Shown piece after piece: positions 1 to 7,068 of a stretch of 11,341 nucleotides of DNA; the first letter of the stretch is position 1, and the number at the start of each line of letters is the position of its first letter. The notes beneath the pieces are model-generated. The model was given only the letters and a program-made list of their open reading frames with translations, was not told where the DNA came from and did not search any database. Position numbers and translations under genes: made by a program. Origin of the DNA: JARKQH01 sp964631605 (lineage in GTDB: Bacteria; Verrucomicrobiota; Verrucomicrobiia; Limisphaerales; UBA8199); the NCBI GenBank assembly GCA_964631605.1, contig CAZVYG010000118.1:1-11341 (forward strand). Direction: 5' to 3'.

Positions 1-63
1 AGCCGCGGGCGAAGGGGGACATGCGCCTCGACAGGGGCGCTTTCCTCTGTTAACACACTGCGC

Positions 64-1140
64 GTGCGTTCTGAGCTGTTTAATGCGGTGAGCCGGGTTG
101 TAGTGAAGCTCGGCACTGGCGTCCTAACCGACAGCCGCAAGCAACCTGACCTGGTTCAAATGGAGCAACTGGTCAGCCAAATTGCTGAACTGCGGCAGGC
201 CGGCAAGGAAGTCGTCCTGGTCACCTCCGGGGCTGTCGGCGCGGGGATGGGGGTCCTGGGCTATCACAAGCGGCCGGCCGAGCTGGCGGAGCTGCAAGCC
301 TGCGCCGCCGTCGGCCAATCCCGGTTGATGGCCACCTACGAGCGGTTGTTTGGCGCCTTTGATCTGTCGGTGGCGCAGATTCTTCTGACCCATGACGACC
401 TCGAACATCATGAGCGGCACCTCAATGCCCGCAACTCGCTGGTCACCTTGCTTCGCCACGGCATCGTCCCCATCATCAACGAAAATGACGTGGTCTCGGT
501 CACCGAGCTGAAGTTTGGCGACAATGACAAACTTTCCGCCCTGGTGGCGGCGCTGCTACCAGCGGATTTGCTCGTCATTCTGACCACGGTGGACGGGGTC
601 ATCGAGCATTTTGGAAAACCCGACGCCCGGACGTTGCCGGTGGTGCAGCGAATTGACGCGGCACTGGAAAAGATGGCGGGCGGGACGGACAGCGCGACGG
701 CGGTCGGTGGAATGGCGTCAAAGATTCAAGCGGCCAAAATCGCGATCCGCTCCGGCATTCCCCTGGTGATCGCCTCCGGACGAAAAAAACGCGGGCTGGT
801 TCGGGTGGTGGCCGGCGAGGAGGAGGGAACCCTGTTCGTTCCTCAGGCTCGGCGATTGCAGGGGCGCAAGCGGTGGATTGCCTTTTTTCACCATCCCAAG
901 GGGGCGCTATTCGTGGACGAGGGGGCGAAAAAAGCGCTGCGCGAGAATGGCAAGAGTCTGCTGCCGCCGGGCATCACCCGGTGCGAAGGAGATTTCGAGG
1001 CCGGGGAAGTGGTCCGCATCTGTGATCTGGACGGGACTGAATTTGCCCGGGGCATTGCGAGCTTTGGCGCCGGCGAAATCGCCGGCAGGCAGTTGAAGCG
1101 GGTCGAAGTCGTGCATCGGGATAACCTCGTGATATTGTAA
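64..1140 (+). CDS. proB: Glutamate 5-kinase (ProB), first step of proline synthesis
   Basis: Phosphorylates L-glutamate with ATP to glutamyl 5-phosphate in the cytoplasm, committing it to proline. The 358-residue product has the family's two-domain form. An amino-acid kinase fold covers about residues 10-260, with VVKLGTG (13-19, K15), VTSGAVGAG (53-61), INENDVV (138-144), FGDND (151-155) and GGMASK (215-220). A C-terminal PUA domain lies at about 268-350. The chosen start is GTG at 64, which puts the first kinase strand about 12 residues in, close to the E. coli protein. The frame is open back to base 1 but has no better start, and no clear Shine-Dalgarno is visible. proA is not next to it; mazG follows 57 bases later on the same strand. 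Length and motifs look complete, so the function is secure; only the exact start is uncertain. Confidence 0.97.
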   Translation: MRSELFNAVSRVVVKLGTGVLTDSRKQPDLVQMEQLVSQIAELRQAGKEVVLVTSGAVGAGMGVLGYHKRPAELAELQACAAVGQSRLMATYERLFGAFDLSVAQILLTHDDLEHHERHLNARNSLVTLLRHGIVPIINENDVVSVTELKFGDNDKLSALVAALLPADLLVILTTVDGVIEHFGKPDARTLPVVQRIDAALEKMAGGTDSATAVGGMASKIQAAKIAIRSGIPLVIASGRKKRGLVRVVAGEEEGTLFVPQARRLQGRKRWIAFFHHPKGALFVDEGAKKALRENGKSLLPPGITRCEGDFEAGEVVRICDLDGTEFARGIASFGAGEIAGRQLKRVEVVHRDNLVIL

Positions 1141-1197
1141 GACCAGGTCGGGCGCAGGGGATCGTGGCTGCCCGGGCGGACGAAAAATTCCTTCTTC

Positions 1198-1878
1198 ATG
1201 ACAAAGAAACGGTCAGGCATACAGGATTTGTTGCGCATCATGGCCCGCTTGCGGTCGCCAACGGGTTGTCCCTGGGACCGGGAGCAGGACCATCGCAGCC
1301 TGCGCTGGCATGCCGTCGAGGAAGTTTACGAATTACTCGACGCGATCGAATCCGGCGATGACCATGAGCTCGAGGAGGAGTTGGGGGATCTGCTGTTGCA
1401 GGTGGTTTTCCATTGTCAGTTGGCGCGGGAGCGCGGAGTGTTCGATTTTGAAAAGGTGGCCCGGCGCATCGCGGATAAGCTGGTGAGACGACATCCCCAT
1501 GTTTTTGGCGAGGTCAAGGTCAAGGATGTTGAGCAGGTGTGGGCGAATTGGGAAAAGATCAAGCGCGCCGAAAAGCACGGGACCCATCGCGCCCGGCCTT
1601 CGGCGTTGGACGGGATTCCCCGCCGTCTTCCGGCGCTGCTGCGGGCCGAAAAGCTCATTAAGAAAGCTCGCCGGGCCAAAATCGCCGCGGTTGAGCCCCG
1701 GGGGAAGCCTCTTAACAAGACACGGGTGGGTGAACAATTGTTCGAACTAGCCGCTTATGCGCAGAGCAAAGGCTGGTCGGCGGAAGACCTTCTGCGTTCC
1801 GTTACGCGGAAACGAGAGGCTGCCTGGCGCCGGCTTGAGCGCCAATCCCAACTGGCAGCCGGCTCCAACAACGGCTAA
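1198..1878 (+). CDS. mazG: MazG-type nucleoside triphosphate pyrophosphohydrolase
   Basis: Hydrolyses (d)NTPs to the monophosphate and pyrophosphate, a house-cleaning role in the cytoplasm. The N-terminal half is a typical MazG domain: a GCPWDREQ segment (23-30), then the Mg-binding helix pair with EEVYE (41-45) and EEELGD (59-64), supplying the EExxE and ExxD carboxylates. A HPHVFGEV segment (99-106) and VWANWEKIKRAEK (114-126) also match the family. The product is 226 residues against about 263 in E. coli. Its C-terminal half keeps the AEKLIKKA start of the second domain, but that domain is shortened and its acidic motif is lost (GEQLFEL where an EEExGDLL-like motif is expected). Catalysis is therefore inferred to rest on the first domain. 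The next gene starts 9 bases after the stop, so co-transcription with the protease is likely. Confidence 0.95.
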   Translation: MTKKRSGIQDLLRIMARLRSPTGCPWDREQDHRSLRWHAVEEVYELLDAIESGDDHELEEELGDLLLQVVFHCQLARERGVFDFEKVARRIADKLVRRHPHVFGEVKVKDVEQVWANWEKIKRAEKHGTHRARPSALDGIPRRLPALLRAEKLIKKARRAKIAAVEPRGKPLNKTRVGEQLFELAAYAQSKGWSAEDLLRSVTRKREAAWRRLERQSQLAAGSNNG

Positions 1879-1887
1879 TGTGAGGGC

Positions 1888-2868
1888 ATGGCAAGAACTT
1901 GGATGCTTTTACTGGCGGTCTGCTGCGGTGTCAATCTTCGGGCGGACACCATTCACTTGAAGGATAAAGCCTCCGTCACCGGTCAAATCCTGGCGGAGAA
2001 ACGGGACCAGGTGGTCGTGGATGTCGGTTACACTGTCCTGGTGGTTCCGCGCTCGCAGATCGCCAAAATTACCCGGTCTGCCAGTGATTCGGTTGCGGAC
2101 AAGTCCCGGGCGGAGTCTGTGACGGCAGTCGAGCCCGAAGCCGGCCAGGAAGCCCCAGCCCAGCCTTTTTACAGCGCACCGTCTCAGGCCGCCGCTGCTC
2201 GCAGTGTGCGGGAACTGGTCCATGAGCTGGGCGAAGCCGTGGTTCAAGTCCGGACGCCCAGCGGTCAGGGCTCAGGCTTCCTGATCAACAGGGACGGCTT
2301 TCTGATCACCAACTTCCACGTGATCGAAGGCGAAACCCAGATCACGGTCGAAGTCTATCATCTCCAGGATGGCCAGTTGGACCGGCGCAGCTACAAACAG
2401 GTCCGAATTGTGGCCATGAACAAGTTTGAAGACCTGGCGCTGCTGAAGATTGAAGATGCCGACGCGCCCCCTTTCCGGCACGTGGCTCTGGGCAGCACGG
2501 ATTCATTGGCGGTGGGCGACCGGGTCTTTGCCATCGGCAGCCCGTTGGGGTTGGAGCGCACCGTCACCGAAGGCATTCTGAGCACCAAAACCCGGCAAAT
2601 GCAGGGCAAATTGTATTTGCAGACCACCGCACAGATCAACCCCGGCAACAGCGGCGGCCCGCTCTTTAACCTCAGCGGGCAGGTTGTTGGAGTCACGAAC
2701 ATGAAAATCTCCTTTGGCGAAGGTCTGGGGTTTGCCATTCCCGTGGAGGCGGTGCGCTACTTCCTGGATCATCGCGACGCCTACGCTTATTCCAGTGAGA
2801 ATCCCAGCAGTGGCTACCGTTATCTAGAGCCGCCCAGTCGCCTGCGAAAGTCGCCGGCCAATGAATAA
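1888..2868 (+). CDS. Secreted trypsin-like (HtrA/DegP-type) serine protease without PDZ domain
   Basis: The 326-residue product is a predicted exported S1C-type serine protease. Residues 1-19 form a signal peptide (hydrophobic core MLLLAVCCGV, likely cut after LRA19). Residues 20-62 form a short beta-rich module (DTIHLKDKASVTGQIL, then VVVDVGYTVLVVPRSQI), followed by an Ala/Pro/Glu-rich linker to about 105. The protease domain spans about 106-295, with a complete triad: H144 in TNFHV, D182 in EDLALLKI, and S255 in NPGNSGGPL. Only about 30 polar residues follow, so the PDZ domains of DegP/DegS are absent. It starts 9 bases after mazG; a GAGG lies too close to the ATG to be a strong ribosome site. 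Substrates cannot be told from sequence. Periplasmic protein quality control or proteolysis is inferred from the family. Confidence 0.9.
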   Translation: MARTWMLLLAVCCGVNLRADTIHLKDKASVTGQILAEKRDQVVVDVGYTVLVVPRSQIAKITRSASDSVADKSRAESVTAVEPEAGQEAPAQPFYSAPSQAAAARSVRELVHELGEAVVQVRTPSGQGSGFLINRDGFLITNFHVIEGETQITVEVYHLQDGQLDRRSYKQVRIVAMNKFEDLALLKIEDADAPPFRHVALGSTDSLAVGDRVFAIGSPLGLERTVTEGILSTKTRQMQGKLYLQTTAQINPGNSGGPLFNLSGQVVGVTNMKISFGEGLGFAIPVEAVRYFLDHRDAYAYSSENPSSGYRYLEPPSRLRKSPANE

Positions 2869-2914
2869 CCGGGCCAGCTCCTCAGCACTTGCCTGGAGCA
2901 GCTTTTTGGCCCGG
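2869..2914. other. Inverted repeat / hairpin after the protease gene
   Basis: CCGGGCC at 2869-2875 pairs with GGCCCGG at 2908-2914, enclosing a nested GCTCC/GGAGC pair. It begins at the first base after the protease stop codon. It could slow or stop transcription between the protease and the 651-residue gene, but no T-run follows, so a classic intrinsic terminator is not supported. The remaining bases up to 3010 show no clear promoter or gene. Confidence 0.35.
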
Positions 2915-3010
2915 GCCTTGCTTTATCCATCAGGCCGCCGATGGTCGGCGGGCGCGATCTGCCGGCGGCTTTGCGGCGGGCACGAGCTGGTTGGTTTCTG
3001 AATTCGGACG

Positions 3011-4966
3011 ATGACTCGCATAAAACAGTGGTTGGGCACGCTGGCGGTGTGGCTGGCGGCGACACAACTTCTGGCGGCTGTTCCCGCGGTTGAGAAACTG
3101 CTCCCCGAGGACACCCTGTTCATGGTCACCACGCCGGATTTCGAGGCTTTCAAATCCGCCGCAGCCAACTTACCCCAGTTGCGGCTGTGGAACGACCCGG
3201 CCATGAAGCCCTTTCGGGCCAAGGTTGCCGAGAGTTTCAGGGCGGAATTTCTCGAACCGTTGCAACGTGAGCTGCAGGCCGATCCCGCCCTCTTGCCTGG
3301 CTTGTTGCGAGGCCAGGTGACCTTTGCGGTTCTCCAAAACGGCTGGCAGGGAGAGCCTGACAAACCGCTTGGATTCCTGCTGCTGGCGGACACCAAAGGG
3401 CAGGGGGGGCTGCTCCGCACCAACCTTGCCCATTTGCGTTCCGGCTGGGTCGAGCGCGGCAAGTCCGTGCGCACCGAGCGCATCCGCAATCTCGAATTTG
3501 CGGTCGTGCCGCTGTCGAGCAACGACGTGCCGCGCACCTTGCGCAGCTATTTCCCCCGCCGCATGGAATTTCAGGAGTTGGGAGCGGAAGCTTCGCCCGC
3601 CCCGGCTCCGCCGCGCGCTGAGGTGGTCTTGGGCCAGGCGGATTCGGTGCTTCTGGTCGGCAACTCCGTGCGCGTGGTCGAGCAGGCCCTGGTTCGCCTC
3701 GGCGGCAGCCCAATGCCGGCGTTGGACGGATTGGCCGCTTATCAGTCCAGTCAACTGGCCCTGTTCCGCGAGGCGACACTTTACGGTTGGGTGAATATTC
3801 AAGCCTACGCGGACATTTTTGCCCGCCAGGCGGCGGCCAGCACAGGCGAGCCGCCACCTGCGCCGGTCGAGACGATTGACCCGGCCCGGCTGCTCTCCAG
3901 CTCGGGCTTTGGTGGTGTGAAAAGCCTGGCGTTTTCCCTGCGCTTCAACGACGAAGGATTGTCGGCGCAACTGGCCGTTCATGTGCCGGAGGCAAGCCGC
4001 CGGGGACTCTTCAGAATTCTGGCCGGCGAACCCAAAGAGTGGCGCCCACCCCCCTTTGTGCCGGCCGATGTCGTTGAATTCCGGCGCTGGCGGCTGGACG
4101 GTAAGAAAACAGTGGGCGAAATGCAGCGGCTCCTTGCCGAGGTCATGCCCGCATCCCTGGGCGGATTAAAAGCCATATTCAACACTGCGCAGGATGCCGC
4201 CCGGCTCGAGGACCCGGCCTTGGACCTGGAACAATGCTTCCTGGCCGGGTTGGGCGACGACTGGATACGCTACGAAAAGCCGCGGCCGCGCGGCGCCGCA
4301 CCCGGCGACTTGGAGGACCCGCCGACATTGACTTTGATTGGATCGCCCGAACCCGCAAAGCTGGCTGTTGGGCTCAAGTGGCTGATGGTGGTTCTCAGCG
4401 GCAAACCCACCGAACGGGAGTTCCTCGGACGCAAAATCTATTCCGTGCCCCTGCCGCCCTTTCAGATGTTGTGGAGCGGCGCCGCGCCTGCGCGCCGGCA
4501 GCAAACGCTGCATTTTTCTCCTGGCACCTCTTACCTGGCCCTGTCCACCGATGCGGCTCTTCTGGAAGAGTACCTGCGGAATCCCGAGGGCGGCAGCCGG
4601 GCTTTGCAGGGCCTCCCGGGCCTGGCGGAAGCGGCGCAGAAGGTGGTGAGTCCGGGAACAAGCCTCTTTGGTTACGTCAACCAGCTCGAGACCGCGCGCG
4701 CGAATTTAGAGGCCTGGCGGCTCAATGCCGCGGCCGCGACCAATGTCGTCAACCTGGGCTCCCTCCCCGCCGTGGTGGGCCTGGCGCAGCCTGAGAAGAG
4801 TTTCCAGCAATGGTTGGATTTTTCCCTGCTGCCTCCCTTCGAAGTACTGGCCAAATACTTCCACTTCACTGTCTATGCAGGCGGCGCGAATGCGGAAGGC
4901 ATCACCTTCAACTACTTTGCTCCCGTCCCGCCCCCCTTGAAGACAATCGAAGCGGCGCAGCGGTAG
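3011..4966 (+). CDS. Large secreted protein of unknown function (DUF3352-like style)
   Basis: I do not recognise a specific function for this 651-residue product. It opens with a signal peptide (hydrophobic stretch about 8-22, cleavage near LLAA at 20-23). The mature part begins with VEKLLPEDTLFMVTTPD (27-43), a strand pattern typical of DUF3352-like proteins, where a 'Leu-Pro-x-Asp-Thr' turn precedes a beta strand. The rest alternates beta strands with amphipathic helices. Pro/Ala-rich linkers lie at about 194-202 and 280-288, and a second similar segment at 348-366 (PFVPADVVEF, then RRWRLDG) suggests a repeated two-half fold. There is no catalytic motif, cysteine pattern or internal membrane helix. 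Start is the ATG after GAATTCGGACG; the ribosome site is weak. It lies downstream of the protease on the same strand, so a shared cell-envelope role is possible but unproven. The family assignment rests on resemblance only. Confidence 0.85.
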   Translation: MTRIKQWLGTLAVWLAATQLLAAVPAVEKLLPEDTLFMVTTPDFEAFKSAAANLPQLRLWNDPAMKPFRAKVAESFRAEFLEPLQRELQADPALLPGLLRGQVTFAVLQNGWQGEPDKPLGFLLLADTKGQGGLLRTNLAHLRSGWVERGKSVRTERIRNLEFAVVPLSSNDVPRTLRSYFPRRMEFQELGAEASPAPAPPRAEVVLGQADSVLLVGNSVRVVEQALVRLGGSPMPALDGLAAYQSSQLALFREATLYGWVNIQAYADIFARQAAASTGEPPPAPVETIDPARLLSSSGFGGVKSLAFSLRFNDEGLSAQLAVHVPEASRRGLFRILAGEPKEWRPPPFVPADVVEFRRWRLDGKKTVGEMQRLLAEVMPASLGGLKAIFNTAQDAARLEDPALDLEQCFLAGLGDDWIRYEKPRPRGAAPGDLEDPPTLTLIGSPEPAKLAVGLKWLMVVLSGKPTEREFLGRKIYSVPLPPFQMLWSGAAPARRQQTLHFSPGTSYLALSTDAALLEEYLRNPEGGSRALQGLPGLAEAAQKVVSPGTSLFGYVNQLETARANLEAWRLNAAAATNVVNLGSLPAVVGLAQPEKSFQQWLDFSLLPPFEVLAKYFHFTVYAGGANAEGITFNYFAPVPPPLKTIEAAQR

Positions 4967-5019
4967 GCCTCGTACGTGCACCGCCCCTTTGGGTTTCCTA
5001 TTCCACTCAACGGCTGCTG

Positions 5020-6327
5020 TCAGGCTTTGCGGAACACGACGATCCGGTTCGTGTTCGTGCCTTTGGACATGTTATCAATGCCCCAACAGTTGGCGGTCTT
5101 GGTGAATATCTGGTCATTGATCATGACCAGCAGCGGAATCAGGCCGGCGGCCGTCCCGCAGGTGAGTACGGCGTTTTCCAACGTGGTTTGGCCTTTGTGG
5201 ACTTCACCCACCTCGAAAGCGATGTGCCCGCCCGGCTGAAGCACCCGCCGCAGTTCGCAAAAGACTTCGGTCATGGCGGCCTGCCAGGCGTCGAGTCGTG
5301 ACGGCACGGTCAGCGGCACCGATTCGGGGGCAATCCCCATGAACCAGCAGCGCAGCCAGTTGTCGGTGGCGTACTGCACGACGTTAAGGAAAGGGGGCGA
5401 GGTGACCACCAGGGCAACGGAATTGGATTCGATGGCCTTTGTGGCAGCGGCCGAGCCGGTGAGCAACAAAGCCTGCCGGCTGAGGTTTCGCAATTGGCTC
5501 CGCAGGGCAGGGGAAAGGTCCTGAAGCAGAGATCGGCTTTTCTTGCGAATGATTTTCGGAACATCTCGTGGCGGAGGCTGCTGTTTGCGCCGCTCGTTGA
5601 TTTTGCGTTGGGATTTGATTGAAACCGCCTGGTTGGGGGGCATCGTGTAAACGGAAAAAAAGCCCTTCGAATGTCCTGTCAGGCGGTTCAGCGCCACCAT
5701 GGCGATCCAATCATCCACGGCCTCGGCGTGGCCGTTCGCCTGCCGCTCCAGCAGGTAACGCCGGAGCGACGAAATCTGACGAAGGGTGTCCGGATGATAA
5801 AACACCAGCAGGTCCTCGGGCATTTCGCCCGGCTGATCCATCGGGATTTGGCCAAGGCGAGCCTCGACTTCCGCCTGGGTGGGAGGCGCCAGCCGCGGGC
5901 GGGTCAGAAAAATGCTGAGCGGGTTGATGTCATTGCCGAGTGGAACCCGCCCCAGCAGGGCGGCTTCAATCAGCGTCGTGCCCCGGCCCATAAAGGGATC
6001 GTAAACGCGGTCACCGGGGGCGGTGAGCCTTTCAATGAAGAAACGAGGCAATTGCGGTTTGAAACAGGCGCGGTAGGAGATTTCGTGGATGGCGTTGGCC
6101 TGGCGCTGCCGGGCGGTCCAAAACTCGTTGACAAATGTAGGAACCTTCCGGCGCGAGCCCTCGGCAGTGAGGAACGGGGTAACCAGTTGACAGGTTTTTT
6201 GCCCAAACTCTTGGAATTCAGCCAGCTCCTGCGCAAGGTTTCCGGGTTTGGGGACCGCCCGAGACTCGGGGAATTTCAAAGGCAGTTCCAACGGTTCGTA
6301 AACCTGTCGTTGCTCGGCGGTAGCCAT
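5020..6327 (-). CDS. Solitary DNA methyltransferase, N4-cytosine/N6-adenine type, permuted motif order
   Basis: The 435-residue product is an AdoMet-dependent amino-methyltransferase. The AdoMet motif comes first: DRVYDPFMGRGTTLIEAALL (107-126), followed by GNDINPLS (131-138). The catalytic motif TSPPF (309-313) comes later, then a PGGHIAFEVGEV strand (365-376) and an NRIVVF ending (428-432). Motif I before motif IV is the reverse of the common beta-class order. TSPPF resembles the S/T-PP-Y form of N4-cytosine enzymes more than the DPPY form, but the target base is not certain. Before motif I is SYRACFKPQLP (84-94), apparently the equivalent of the HPYPAKF block of related enzymes. About 190 residues separate motifs I and IV, including MPPNQAVS (229-236) and a very basic stretch (238-265) that may recognise DNA. 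No restriction gene is adjacent, so it looks like an orphan methylase. An RNA substrate cannot be excluded. Confidence 0.88.
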   Translation of the reverse strand: MATAEQRQVYEPLELPLKFPESRAVPKPGNLAQELAEFQEFGQKTCQLVTPFLTAEGSRRKVPTFVNEFWTARQRQANAIHEISYRACFKPQLPRFFIERLTAPGDRVYDPFMGRGTTLIEAALLGRVPLGNDINPLSIFLTRPRLAPPTQAEVEARLGQIPMDQPGEMPEDLLVFYHPDTLRQISSLRRYLLERQANGHAEAVDDWIAMVALNRLTGHSKGFFSVYTMPPNQAVSIKSQRKINERRKQQPPPRDVPKIIRKKSRSLLQDLSPALRSQLRNLSRQALLLTGSAAATKAIESNSVALVVTSPPFLNVVQYATDNWLRCWFMGIAPESVPLTVPSRLDAWQAAMTEVFCELRRVLQPGGHIAFEVGEVHKGQTTLENAVLTCGTAAGLIPLLVMINDQIFTKTANCWGIDNMSKGTNTNRIVVFRKA

Positions 6328-6377
6328 TGGCTTTCAGATAGAGCATGTTCGGCGTGAAAGAAAGTTGAAAACAGGAC

Positions 6378-6406
6378 TTGCAAACCGCCAAGGCCAAGAT
6401 TAGGCT
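6378..6406 (+). promoter_or_regulatory. Candidate promoter for the rpsP operon
   Basis: TTGCAA (6378-6383) and TAGGCT (6401-6406) are separated by 17 bases in the divergent gap between the methyltransferase and rpsP. They match the sigma70 consensus at 4/6 and 3/6 positions. The place is right for the operon promoter, but the match is weak and other pairs in the gap are possible. Confidence 0.25.
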
Positions 6407-6481
6407 CCTCGCTCATTTTAGGCAGACCAGCGCGGGGCCTGGCTTCGGAAAAAACACGAGCACCGCAGGACAATTGAATTT

Positions 6482-6736
6482 ATGGCAGTTAAAATTCGCT
6501 TGAAGCGAGCGGGGGCGAAGAATGCCCCGGTGTTTCGCATTGTCGTGGCTGACGGCCGCAGTCCTCGGGACGGGCGGTTTATCGAGGAGTTGGGCACCTA
6601 CCAGCCCCTCAAGAAAGGCGACAACGTGAAGTTTGACCTGGAGCGGGCCAAGTATTGGCTGAGCAAGGGCGCCCAGCCGAGTGACACGGTGGCCAGCTTC
6701 ATTCGCAAGGCGAACCGGGCCGCCGCAGGCGCTTAG
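6482..6736 (+). CDS. rpsP: 30S ribosomal protein S16
   Basis: An 84-residue S16, a small-subunit assembly protein. The N-terminus AVKIRLKRAGAKNAPVFRIV (residues 2-21) and the following VADGRSPRDGRFIEELGTY (22-40) are the diagnostic S16 blocks. The C-terminal half has the expected LERAKYWLSKGAQPSDTV pattern (53-70). Length is normal for the family. The ATG is preceded by AGGA about ten bases upstream, a modest ribosome site. It heads the rpsP-khpA-trmD-rplS operon; khpA begins 14 bases after its stop. Confidence 0.98.
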   Translation: MAVKIRLKRAGAKNAPVFRIVVADGRSPRDGRFIEELGTYQPLKKGDNVKFDLERAKYWLSKGAQPSDTVASFIRKANRAAAGA

Positions 6737-6750
6737 GCCGGAGGCTCAAC

Positions 6751-6996
6751 ATGCAGGCGTTCCTGGAATACGTGGTCAAGGGGCTGGTGCAGCACCCCGA
6801 GGCGGTCAGCATCACGCCAGTGGAGCGGGAAGGCACCACCATTTATGAACTGCGTGTGGATCCTCAGGACGTCGGCAAGATCATCGGCCGACAGGGCATG
6901 ACGATTAACGCGATTCGTTCATTGCTCCTGGCCGGCAGCGCCCGAAAAGGGCTGCGGTGCACGCTGGAAATCGTTGAAGACCAGCCCCCCCGCTGA
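6751..6996 (+). CDS. khpA: KH-domain RNA-binding protein KhpA
   Basis: An 81-residue single KH-domain protein. The RNA-binding loop GKIIGRQG (42-49) has the GxxG signature, and it is followed by the amphipathic helix MTINAIRSLLLAG (50-62). The N-terminus FLEYVVKGLVQHPEAV (4-19) is typical of the YlqC/KhpA family. In Firmicutes KhpA pairs with KhpB and binds many RNAs; here the role is inferred from family and operon position. A good Shine-Dalgarno, GGAGG at 6740-6744, precedes the ATG by six bases, the clearest one in the window. It sits between rpsP and trmD, its usual place. Confidence 0.93.
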   Translation: MQAFLEYVVKGLVQHPEAVSITPVEREGTTIYELRVDPQDVGKIIGRQGMTINAIRSLLLAGSARKGLRCTLEIVEDQPPR

Positions 6997-7068
6997 AGTC
7001 TCGGGGCGGTCGGCACTTGGGTTGCGGACCAGGCGGTCGGGCGCGGACCGATGCTGGCCGCCGGAGCC

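Noticed and set aside
3..53. Open frame ending in TAA just before proB, possibly the end of an upstream gene
   Set aside because: All three forward frames are open across this short stretch, and the 16 residues resemble nothing I recognise, so it cannot be assigned.
3170..3982. Open frame of 270 codons on the - strand within the 651-residue gene
   Set aside because: Rich in Arg/Gln/Gly without structure; the + strand frame has a signal peptide and protein-like hydrophobic pattern, so the antisense frame is a shadow.
5671..6357. Open frame of 228 codons on the + strand opposite the methyltransferase
   Set aside because: Antisense to a well-supported gene, no family resemblance, composition as expected for a shadow frame.
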